Shown here: positions 48,795 through 56,427 of the stretch, piece by piece
Position numbering within the stretch: position 1 is the stretch's first letter
How the letters are laid out: every line of letters starts with the position of its first letter
DNA from: Haloarcula pellucida
GTDB lineage: Archaea > Halobacteriota > Halobacteria > Halobacteriales > Haloarculaceae
Assembly (NCBI RefSeq): GCF_014647235.1
Contig: NZ_BMOU01000002.1
Span: 310,417 to 374,416, forward strand
Direction: 5' to 3'
DNA: 64,000 nt
Made by a program: the position numbers and the translations under genes
The notes under the pieces: model-generated
Seen by the model: only the letters and a program-made list of their open reading frames with translations
Databases searched by the model: none
Told to the model about the DNA's origin: nothing

Positions 48795-49095
48795 ATCGTG
48801 GGCAGTCGTTGCGGCTACCTGTCGGCTGTTTCTGTCCCGTACCTCGATCGATGACCTGCGTGTCAATCTGGCATCAGCCTCCGAGCTATTTTCGATGGGA
48901 GACAGCTTTGCTTCCACTCCCTGACTACTTACGTTCTTATTATTGCAGTTTGGATTTATGTGTGTTGGCCGCTCTATGCTGTGAATGGCCTCTCAAAAAC
49001 GATCAGAAGTCGAAAATCAGTGAACATACAGTTCAAAGAGTGGGTCGGACTTTGAGCTGTTTTCCTGTGGCTACGTCAGATTCGCCGCATCGTCG
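48795..49095. other. Non-coding stretch
   Basis: About 300 bp of AT-richer sequence with no supported frame, RNA gene or repeat. Confidence 0.4.
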
Positions 49096-49500
49096 TCACG
49101 TCCCCCTCCTTTCAGTCACCCGCCACTGACAACCAGTCCGGATAGCCTCAACTCGCTCGAAGCTGCCATCCGATCGCGGTTCGGACTCGACCTTTCGCTT
49201 CGGGCCACGCACCGGCTCGTAGACGAAACCGTTCGGTTCGGCGACGGCGTCGGTCACGCCTCGACACCTCGCACGAGACCGCCGACCAGAGGTCCACCGA
49301 CACGTGAACCCTCGTCCCACCTGCGCTCGTCTCGCGTGTACTCACACCATGCCCAGCATCCGGACGGGCGTCGCGGCCAGTTCGGCCCTCTCGGCGTCGT
49401 CGCCTTCCACCACAACGATTGCCTGTTCATAGCTGTCCCAGTCGTGAGCACCGCCGACGCCGCCGACGCGAACTTGTGAACGACCTCGGTTTCGAATCCG
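49096..49500 (-). pseudogene. Degenerate coding remnants
   Basis: On the minus strand one frame reads HDWDSYEQAIVVVEGDDAER with LAATPVRMLGMV and stops at 49342. Another frame further on reads GVTDAVAEPNGFVYEPVRGP with SFERVEAIRTGCQWRV. Both have halophilic protein composition but lack proper starts and lie in different frames, so they look like pieces of a broken gene or genes. The family is not recognised. The remaining bases to 49,702 hold nothing I can support. Confidence 0.4.
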
Positions 49501-49702
49501 ACGATGAGTGACACCCGAATCCACAACCCGATTCGACAGCACAGTGAGCACACAAGAATCCGGATTTGTTCTGAATCACGCCGCCCCATCTCAGCTATAT
49601 GTCACCACGTGAGACGACGGACAGCAGTACCCGACGAAGTGGTATCAAACACGATACTAATCCATAGTTATAGACCGCTTCGTTCCCGATGGCTGTACAT
49701 CG

Positions 49703-50335
49703 ATGAGGTACGAACTGGCGGGTTATCGCCGTGTCTTCGGTATCGCGCTGCTCGCCGCCTGTTACGCTGCTATCGGACTCACGACGTCGTCGACGCTGCT
49801 CGTCGAGGTGGGTATGTCGTACCGTGATTCGTCGTATCTCCTTGGCATCCTCGTGCTCACGTACATCTGTCGGCCGTTTCTCGCGGTGCCCGCGACACCG
49901 ATCAACGTGTTCGTCGCGTACGTGTACGGCCCCGTCGGCTTCGTTCTTATTCAACTCGGGACGGTACTCTCGACGGTGCCCTCGTTCGTCGCCGGCCACG
50001 TGTCGAGTTCGTCCACTGGTCTCACCGGCCGATTCGCCGACGTACAGGCGCGTCTCGGTGGGTTCCGCTCGATGCTCGTCATCACTCTGTTACCGATTCC
50101 CCTGGACGTCGTCGGGTACAGCGCCGGATTGGCACGCATTCGGCGGCGTGATTTCCTCGCCGGACTGTTCGTAGGTGCCGTCCCGTGGTCGCTGGGCCAG
50201 ACTCTCGCGGGCTGGTCGCTCCAGCGCTATCGGGCGGCCACAGGAGACGGACTCGTGTGGCTCGTCGTCGTCTGCACCCTCCTCGCGCTCCTCGTTTTAG
50301 CGCCGATACTGTACCAGGAGCATTCGTCTGCTTGA
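49703..50335 (+). CDS. TVP38/TMEM64 family (VTT-domain) membrane protein
   Basis: The 210-aa protein has about five hydrophobic segments. The family core is visible as TPINVFVAYVYGPVGFVLIQLGTVL (split here over the re-entrant loop and next helix), LGGFRSMLVITLLPIPLDVV and SAGLARIRRRDFLAGLFVGA. VTT-domain proteins act as lipid scramblases or membrane-homeostasis factors. It lies 57 bp before a membrane glycosyltransferase, possibly linked in lipid-linked sugar handling, though this is only neighbourhood evidence. Confidence 0.8.
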   Translation: MRYELAGYRRVFGIALLAACYAAIGLTTSSTLLVEVGMSYRDSSYLLGILVLTYICRPFLAVPATPINVFVAYVYGPVGFVLIQLGTVLSTVPSFVAGHVSSSSTGLTGRFADVQARLGGFRSMLVITLLPIPLDVVGYSAGLARIRRRDFLAGLFVGAVPWSLGQTLAGWSLQRYRAATGDGLVWLVVVCTLLALLVLAPILYQEHSSA

Positions 50336-50392
50336 TCGTTGTACGTCTGGTACACCGCAGTCATTATTGGTTTCTATTCGAAAGGAACGCCA

Positions 50393-52243
50393 ATGTCGAT
50401 TCTGAACGAGGACGGGACGCCGGTCAGAGCGCTCGTCGTCGCGGTGCTGCTCTCCGTCTCGGCGCTCGCCGTTCGGGCGATATACTTCTTCCGCCGGGGT
50501 CGAATTACGCCGCCGGACTCCGGGACGTATCTCGGTCTCTGCGAGGCATCCAAGACGACGCCGCTCGTGCTCCTCACCGGTGATTACGGGATCGAGTACG
50601 CGGGGTTTCTGCTCCCGTTCTGTGGGCTGACGAACCTCACCGGGTCGACACTTCCGTGGGTCACCGTACAGATTCTTCTCGGCTCTGTGACCGCTGGACT
50701 CCTCTTTTTGAGCGGTCGGCGGTTGTTCTCGTCGCGAGCGGGTATCGTCGCCGGTGGGCTCTGGGTGTTCGTCTGGGACGCCTTCAGATGGGACGTCGCA
50801 CTGCTCTCCGATTCGGTGTTCGTCTTCGCTGTCGCGCTCTCGATCTACGCGTTGGCGTATTACCGCGACGAGGGGACGCTACGGGCACGAGCGGGCGTGT
50901 TCGCCACACTGGCGTTTCTCACGATAACGCGTCCGTTCGGTGGGCCACTACTCGTGGGATGGATGCTGTGGAATCTCTTGCCCGACGACGACTCCCGCCA
51001 GATACGGCTCTTCGGTCGTAAAATCGCTATCGGTGGTGCGGTCGTCGCCATCGTCGTGATGGTCGTCGTCTTCTCTACGCGGACGGCGTGGGCGTCGGAC
51101 CACGTTTTGGACGTCTACCGGAACGGGTGGATCTTCTGGCAAGGACGGAATCAGGCGGTCGTCGGAAGCTACGCGTACACGCCGACGCCCGCCCCGACGC
51201 TCCCAGCGTTCGTCGTCGCGAATGCCGCTCCCGTCGCCGTGATGGGCCTCATCAAGACCGTCACGTTGTTCTATCCCGGTCCGCTGTACGTCCGAGCGAG
51301 TCCGTTCTGGTTCGCGATGCATCTGGCATCGTTGCTTCCGGCCGTCGTGTTCGGGTGGGTCGGTATCGTCAATCTCGTCCGGAACCGACATCCGAGTGTC
51401 GGCGTCGTCGTGACGCCCATCGCCGTCGTCACCGGTATCGTCGCGCTGACGTTCATCGACGCGGGATGGCGGTACCGGGCGCCGTTGCTCCCGGCGCTGT
51501 TCCTCACAGCGGGGTACGGAGTGGCGACGAACGTGCGACTGATGCGTTGCTGGGATTGGGTCGTTCGACAGGGGATCCGTGTTCTGGGAACGCCGCCGGC
51601 ACCACGTACGAGTCCCTACCGGCCCGACGAGGAGCGCCTGCACGAAACCGTCCGGGGCCTCTCTCACGACGACCTCTCAGAGATAGCGGTGTACGGCTAT
51701 CTCCACCCGATGCAGGCCGTACGTGAACTGTTCTTCGCACGGGGGCATCTCGTGATGGCGCTCCTAGACGACCCCGACCGGTTCGTCGATGTCGGCTGTG
51801 GACCAGGACTCCTCCTGAACAGCGAGTCCGGTGGCATCGGCGTCGACATCCGACCGCACGTCGGTCGGTCGTACCTCGACGCCGTCGGTGACGACTCGCC
51901 CATCGTCGCGGGGACCGTCACCTCGATCCCGCTACAGACGGGTTCCGCCGACGCTGTCGTCGCGATGGACATGCTCGAACACATCTCGGATCTGGCGCAC
52001 GCGAGCGACGAGATTGCCCGCGTCATCGACGAGGACGGACAGTTGCTCGTCTGTGGGCCGACAGAGAACGTCATCTACGAACTCGGTAGACGGTTCGGTG
52101 GCTTCAGCGGTGCCGACCACAAGACGACCGTCGGTGACATCGACGATCAATTGCAGGCCAACGGGTGGACACGCGTGAAGAAGCGAGACCTGCGAATCGT
52201 GTTCCCGCTGTTCTCGGTGTTCGTCTACGAACGGCGGACCTGA
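50393..52243 (+). CDS. Fused GT39-type membrane glycosyltransferase and SAM methyltransferase (616 aa)
   Basis: Residues about 10-390 form an ArnT/PMT-like (GT-C) membrane domain: ITPPDSGTYLGLCEASKTTP with the first-loop acidic motif, WDVALLSDSVFVFAVALSIY, ITRPFGGPLLVGWMLW, and a last segment VVLTF-like TGIVALTFIDAGWRYRAPLL. Residues about 420-616 are a class I methyltransferase: FVDVGCGPGLLLNSESGGIG, ADAVVAMDMLEHISDLAHAS and DGQLLVCGPTENV. The frame is continuous. The fusion suggests that one polyprenyl-linked sugar is transferred and methylated. The ATG at 50393 is favoured over a codon at 50339. Confidence 0.8.
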   Translation: MSILNEDGTPVRALVVAVLLSVSALAVRAIYFFRRGRITPPDSGTYLGLCEASKTTPLVLLTGDYGIEYAGFLLPFCGLTNLTGSTLPWVTVQILLGSVTAGLLFLSGRRLFSSRAGIVAGGLWVFVWDAFRWDVALLSDSVFVFAVALSIYALAYYRDEGTLRARAGVFATLAFLTITRPFGGPLLVGWMLWNLLPDDDSRQIRLFGRKIAIGGAVVAIVVMVVVFSTRTAWASDHVLDVYRNGWIFWQGRNQAVVGSYAYTPTPAPTLPAFVVANAAPVAVMGLIKTVTLFYPGPLYVRASPFWFAMHLASLLPAVVFGWVGIVNLVRNRHPSVGVVVTPIAVVTGIVALTFIDAGWRYRAPLLPALFLTAGYGVATNVRLMRCWDWVVRQGIRVLGTPPAPRTSPYRPDEERLHETVRGLSHDDLSEIAVYGYLHPMQAVRELFFARGHLVMALLDDPDRFVDVGCGPGLLLNSESGGIGVDIRPHVGRSYLDAVGDDSPIVAGTVTSIPLQTGSADAVVAMDMLEHISDLAHASDEIARVIDEDGQLLVCGPTENVIYELGRRFGGFSGADHKTTVGDIDDQLQANGWTRVKKRDLRIVFPLFSVFVYERRT

Positions 52244-52371
52244 TCTCGCCGAGCGGGAAACATTACAAAAGCCCATCGCGGAACACCGTGAGAAAGTACC
52301 GCCCGAAGCGTGTCGCCGCCTCCGCGGGCAGCTAGGAGACTGCCGTCGGGACCTCGCGAGTAATCTCGCGT

Positions 52372-52560
52372 TCGACATCGACGAGTCACGTACTGGAACT
52401 CGGAAGCCGAATCGACGCCGGCCAGATCGTCGTCGGCCTCCGCCGCCGTTCGCGGACCGACCGCATCGGCTACGGCAACGTCTCGCACGTGCCCCTCCAG
52501 ACTGTCACTCGCCCGGTCGCCACGGTCCCGCTTCCGGAGTACCAGACGACGGCGGCGTGA
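52372..52560 (+). pseudogene. Universal stress protein (UspA) C-terminal remnant
   Basis: The frame ending at 52560 reads VLELGSRIDAGQIVVGLRRR, then TDRIGYGNVSHVPLQTVTRP and VATVPLPEY. This corresponds to the last two strands and the nucleotide-binding Gly-x2-Gly region of UspA-fold proteins, but the normal N-terminal 80 residues are missing and no start codon is close. Probably a decayed gene. Confidence 0.5.
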
Positions 52561-52632
52561 AGGTGGCTGGGCAGGCGGTCTGCGGACGCCCGGACACGAC
52601 ACACCTAACAGCCCCGACAGCCACCACCGACT

Positions 52633-53229
52633 ATGCGCCAGTTCGTCGTCGTCGGTCACGACGCTCCCACCACGCCCGACTTCTCGCTCGACGACCTCGC
52701 CGGGGCCGCCGGTCGTCTCGACGTGCTCTGTCGCTGTGTCAACAGCGCGTTCTTCCTGAGCCACGACATCCGCGAGGACGTCCGTACGCACCTCGTCCTC
52801 GCCGACGAGTACACCGTCACCTTCGAGGGAAGCGACCTCCGTCGGCTGAACCCCGACGAGCGGTCGACGGCGGCGCTCGTCCGCAACGCCCTCGAAGAGC
52901 GCGAGGAGGCTATCGGCCACATCCCCGTCGAGACGTCGCCCGGTGTCTCGCTCACCCGTCGCGGATTCGAGGCGACGCTCGACGACGTTGCTCGGGACGG
53001 CACCGTCGTCCAACTTCACGAAGACGGCGACCCCGTCGTCGACGTCGAGACGCCGACAGACCCGGTGTTCGTCCTCTCGGACCACCACGACTTCGCTGCG
53101 AGCGAGGCCGGCCTGCTGGCCGAGGCCGCCGACGAGCGCGTCTCACTTGGCCCCGAACGACTGCACGCCGACCACGCCATCACGGTCGCACACAACTACC
53201 TCGATACGGCCGGCTTTACGCGGTACTGA
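52633..53229 (+). CDS. trmY: tRNA pseudouridine-54 N1-methyltransferase TrmY
   Basis: The 198-aa protein matches TrmY along its length: [60 protein letters not shown] and [15 protein letters not shown], then [10 protein letters not shown] near the SPOUT knot. It methylates pseudouridine at position 54 of tRNA to 1-methylpseudouridine, the archaeal replacement for ribothymidine, using SAM bound in a SPOUT trefoil knot. Cytoplasmic, active as a dimer. Monocistronic context, length typical. Confidence 0.95.
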   Translation: MRQFVVVGHDAPTTPDFSLDDLAGAAGRLDVLCRCVNSAFFLSHDIREDVRTHLVLADEYTVTFEGSDLRRLNPDERSTAALVRNALEEREEAIGHIPVETSPGVSLTRRGFEATLDDVARDGTVVQLHEDGDPVVDVETPTDPVFVLSDHHDFAASEAGLLAEAADERVSLGPERLHADHAITVAHNYLDTAGFTRY

Positions 53230-53351
53230 CCGGCCCCAGAAGACATTTCCCTCGCGCTCCCGACGACGCCGTATGATGCAGGACGGCGCTCCGAACGGCC
53301 GGGTTCCGCGAGGCACCGCGGCGCTATACGCACAGTGGGGTGGCTGACCGG

Positions 53352-55466
53352 ATGGCGGAGCCAACACTCGACCGGCGGACGCTGCTGGCGTCGCTGGCGG
53401 GTGCCGGCGCGGCGTCGGTCGCCGGTTGTTCGGTCTTCGACGGCGGCGAGGACGGCGACGCGAGCGAGGTAGAGAGCGACCGAGCGAGGGAACTCGCCAC
53501 CCGCTTTGCGCCGACGCTGTACTTCGACGAGAACGAACCGTGGTTCCCGACGGACCCGCGACCCTACACCAGCGAGCGCGACGGCGAGACAGTCGTCGAC
53601 GGGTTCGACGCCTTCGACGGCTACCACGAGCGGTTCACCGGCGAGCAACCGCCGGACCCGACGGTGTTCTATCACGCCGTCGAGTACGAGGACTCGCCGC
53701 TGGCGGTCGTCCAGTTCTGGCTGTACTCGGCGTTCGACCAGTTCACGACCAACTTTCACTGGCACGACTGGGAGGTACTGCACGTCTTCGTGGATAGCGA
53801 GGGACAAAGTCCCTCGGACAGTCGGACGCAGTCCGACGATACGGAGACCGACGAGCCCCAACTGTACGTCGCCAGTTCCCACTCCCGGAAGGTGCCGAAC
53901 AACGAGTTCCTCGACCCGGACCCCGAGGGCGTACCGCGCATCCTCTCGGAACTGGGCTCGCACTCCAGTGCGCTGTCGGTCAACGACTCGCTCGACGAGT
54001 TCCAGCGACTCCCGGAGGGGGCCGCCCTCGCCGACATCACCAACAGCGCCATCGAGACGCTGGAGGACGTGGCGGCCATTCCCTTCGCCTACGGGTTGCC
54101 GCGCGACGAGGGGTATCGACTGCCGTACGTCGTCCCCGAGTACGAGGGCGCGCCGCTGTACGACCACCCCGACCTCCCGTCCGTCGAGCGCTCGGACCTC
54201 GTCAGCGACGCGCTGACGGTGCGCTCGCTGGACTCGCTCTCGTCGCCGCCGACGGACCTGCCCGACCGGTCGACGGGACTCGTCTTCAAACACGCCGAGC
54301 GCGAGGGCGGCGACGAGGCCGATATCGAGTACGACCTCGTTCCGACCGGCGAGCTAGAGTCCATCGCGGATTTCACCGGGCCGCAGTTGAGCTTCGAGTT
54401 CGCCGTCCCCGAGTTCGGCGAGGACGCCGTCGCGGGCCACATCACGACGACGGGTGCGCCGTGGGGCCAACCCCGCTACGAGAACCCGGCGGCGGACATC
54501 ACCGAACCGAACCACCGGGCGGCGCTGGCCGAGCGCTACGACGCCATCGGCGAGGCCGCCTCCATCAACACCGTCGTCGCCAGCATCTCCGAGGCCGTCC
54601 CGAGCGGCGACGCGCCCGAAGACGAGGGCCTGACCACGCAGTCGTCGACCGTCGAGGCGTTCGCGCTGCTGGAGAGCGACCCCGAGGCCGTCCCGACGTT
54701 CAACGGCGTCGCCGCCGTGCGGGACGTGCCGGCGGGCGAGCACCGCCTGACGGTCAACCGCGCGGGGGCGGCCCCGCACAGCGAACCGGTCTCGGTCGCC
54801 GACGAGGGCGGCCCGACGCTCGCCGGTGTCGACGGCGAGATACCGACCGTCGCAACCGAACGCGCCCGGAAAGTCGAACTGGACCCGGCCGAGGCCGACA
54901 GCGACCTGACCGACCTCGCCGTCGAGGACGACTTCGCGGGCCGACTGTACGACGCGCCGCTCTCCGGCCCGGACGCGGTGTACGTCCACGACGGCGGTGC
55001 CTACACGGCGGCGGTCCGGGACGCCGACGACGCCGTCGGCGCGTTCCGCGTGAACCCGGACCCGGCAGCCGACGAGGCCGTCCGCATCGAGCGACCCAAC
55101 ACCGGGAAAGCGTCGCTGTCGACGTTCCTCGCGGACATCTCGGCGGAGACGCAGACCGAAATCCAGGACCTCACGGAGACCGACACCGCGACCGAAGTCG
55201 GCGGCGCGGCGGCTATCACCGGCCTCACGCAGGCGCTCGGTGCCGTCGCCGACGCGGCGCGGCGGGCGGCCGAACGGGCCGAGGCCGGCGACGCCGCCGG
55301 CGCTGACAAACGACTCCGGGGCCTCCGGACCGCGCTGGAGCAGGTCCGCGACCGACTGGCAGAAGCGCGCGAGGCACTGCCGCCGGCACTCGCGACTGCC
55401 GCCGAGAAGCGGCTGAATCAGGCTGACAGGCGAGCCCAACAGGCACTCGACCAAGCGAAGCTCTGA
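53352..55466 (+). CDS. Tat lipoprotein with Vps62-like domain and coiled-coil tail (704 aa)
   Basis: Start ATG 53352 (a GTG at 53340 is in frame). The N-terminus DRRTLLASLAGAGAASVAGC has a twin-arginine motif and a lipobox, so it is a secreted lipid-anchored protein. Residues 45-180 resemble the Vps62-related fold (RFAPTLYFDENEPWFPTDPR, VVQFWLYSAFDQFTTNFHWH, DWEVLHVFVD, VASSHSRKV). The middle is beta-rich; the last 140 residues are Ala/Arg/Asp-rich helices (DAARRAAERAEAGDAAGADK), probably coiled coil. The function of the Vps62-like domain is not established. Confidence 0.72.
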   Translation: MAEPTLDRRTLLASLAGAGAASVAGCSVFDGGEDGDASEVESDRARELATRFAPTLYFDENEPWFPTDPRPYTSERDGETVVDGFDAFDGYHERFTGEQPPDPTVFYHAVEYEDSPLAVVQFWLYSAFDQFTTNFHWHDWEVLHVFVDSEGQSPSDSRTQSDDTETDEPQLYVASSHSRKVPNNEFLDPDPEGVPRILSELGSHSSALSVNDSLDEFQRLPEGAALADITNSAIETLEDVAAIPFAYGLPRDEGYRLPYVVPEYEGAPLYDHPDLPSVERSDLVSDALTVRSLDSLSSPPTDLPDRSTGLVFKHAEREGGDEADIEYDLVPTGELESIADFTGPQLSFEFAVPEFGEDAVAGHITTTGAPWGQPRYENPAADITEPNHRAALAERYDAIGEAASINTVVASISEAVPSGDAPEDEGLTTQSSTVEAFALLESDPEAVPTFNGVAAVRDVPAGEHRLTVNRAGAAPHSEPVSVADEGGPTLAGVDGEIPTVATERARKVELDPAEADSDLTDLAVEDDFAGRLYDAPLSGPDAVYVHDGGAYTAAVRDADDAVGAFRVNPDPAADEAVRIERPNTGKASLSTFLADISAETQTEIQDLTETDTATEVGGAAAITGLTQALGAVADAARRAAERAEAGDAAGADKRLRGLRTALEQVRDRLAEAREALPPALATAAEKRLNQADRRAQQALDQAKL

Positions 55467-55496
55467 GTCACGCTCGACGCTGCTCCGCGTCGCCGG

Positions 55497-55631
55497 TCAG
55501 GACCCCAGCCAGCGCGCGGCACCGCCGGCCAGCATCACGAGTGCACCGGCGACGAACGTGCCGGGAATCGGGAGCGCGAACAGGAGCGCGCCGCAAACGA
55601 GTACTATCGAGGATACTCTCATCGGGTTCAT
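55497..55631 (-). CDS. 44-aa membrane microprotein
   Basis: Minus-strand ATG 55631 opens NPMRVSSIVLVCGALLFALP, then IPGTFVAGALVMLAGGAARW and LGS before the stop. Two short hydrophobic helices separated by Pro-Ile-Pro-Gly make a hairpin membrane protein. The composition strongly favours coding over chance. It is too short for ordinary gene finders. Function unknown. Confidence 0.6.
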   Translation of the reverse strand: MNPMRVSSIVLVCGALLFALPIPGTFVAGALVMLAGGAARWLGS

Positions 55632-55706
55632 GCTACAAGCGCTGCCCGGATACGCACTGGCCTTGCAATCGCCACGGGTTTATCAGTCGACCCCCCAGAC
55701 CCGCGC

Positions 55707-56252
55707 ATGGCAGACGACCTCGCATGGGAGACGCTAGCGACGAAGACGGCCTACACCTGCCCGGGGTTCGACGTGGTCCACGAGGACGTGCGCCTGCCCG
55801 ACGGGACCGAGTCGGACTTCGACTTCCTCCGGGAGGGCGACAGCGTCGTGATACTGCCGTTCACCGCCGACGGCGACGTCGTCGTCATCGAGGAGTGGCG
55901 GCAGGCGGTCAAGCGGGTCAACCGCGCGCTCCCGGCCGGGAGCGTGGAGGCCGACGACGACGCGCCGCGGGCGGCCGTGTCCCGTGAACTCCGGGAGGAG
56001 ACGGGCTACGAGGCCGACGAGGTCAGCCACCTCTACACGGCGGAACCGGCCAACGGCTACGCGGACTCGGTGTTCCACTACTTCCTCGCCGAGGGGTGTA
56101 CGCCGACGGCCGAACAGGACTTAGACTTCAACGAGTCCATCCGCGTCGAGACGACGGCCTTCGAGGCGCTACTGGCGTCGCTGCGAACCGGTGACCTACA
56201 GGACGGCCGGTCGGCGGTCGGGGTGATGTACTACGCGCTGTTCGAGCGGTAG
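55707..56252 (+). CDS. Nudix hydrolase (ADP-ribose pyrophosphatase type)
   Basis: The 181-aa protein shows the Nudix box G-x5-E-x7-REUxEExGU as AGSVEADDDAPRAAVSRELR continuing REETGYEA, near residues 90-110. FDVVHEDVRLPDGTES at the N-terminus and EEWRQAVKRVNRALPAGSVE before the box are typical of NudF-like ADP-sugar hydrolases. It would cleave ADP-ribose or a related nucleoside-diphosphate sugar with Mg2+. Cytoplasmic and monocistronic. Confidence 0.87.
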   Translation: MADDLAWETLATKTAYTCPGFDVVHEDVRLPDGTESDFDFLREGDSVVILPFTADGDVVVIEEWRQAVKRVNRALPAGSVEADDDAPRAAVSRELREETGYEADEVSHLYTAEPANGYADSVFHYFLAEGCTPTAEQDLDFNESIRVETTAFEALLASLRTGDLQDGRSAVGVMYYALFER

Positions 56253-56427
56253 CGACGGCCGGAGGCCATGTGTCTCCTTGACGGGGGCGAGCCAAACACT
56301 ACACTGTTATATTTCTGCGTTTCGAACCGTGAATTAGCTTCCGGGGTGGGGGCCCCAATGCCGGCGCCGTCTATCGGGTGAGCGTCCTGCATCGAACGGC
56401 CACTGCCTCGGCACAGCGCCCGCTCGC
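56253..56427. promoter_or_regulatory. Intergenic region before the GT2-GT39 gene
   Basis: Contains ACTGTTATATTTCTGCG (around 56,307-56,322), a TATA-like box, upstream of a GC-rich leader before ATG 56428. No gene seen. Confidence 0.35.
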
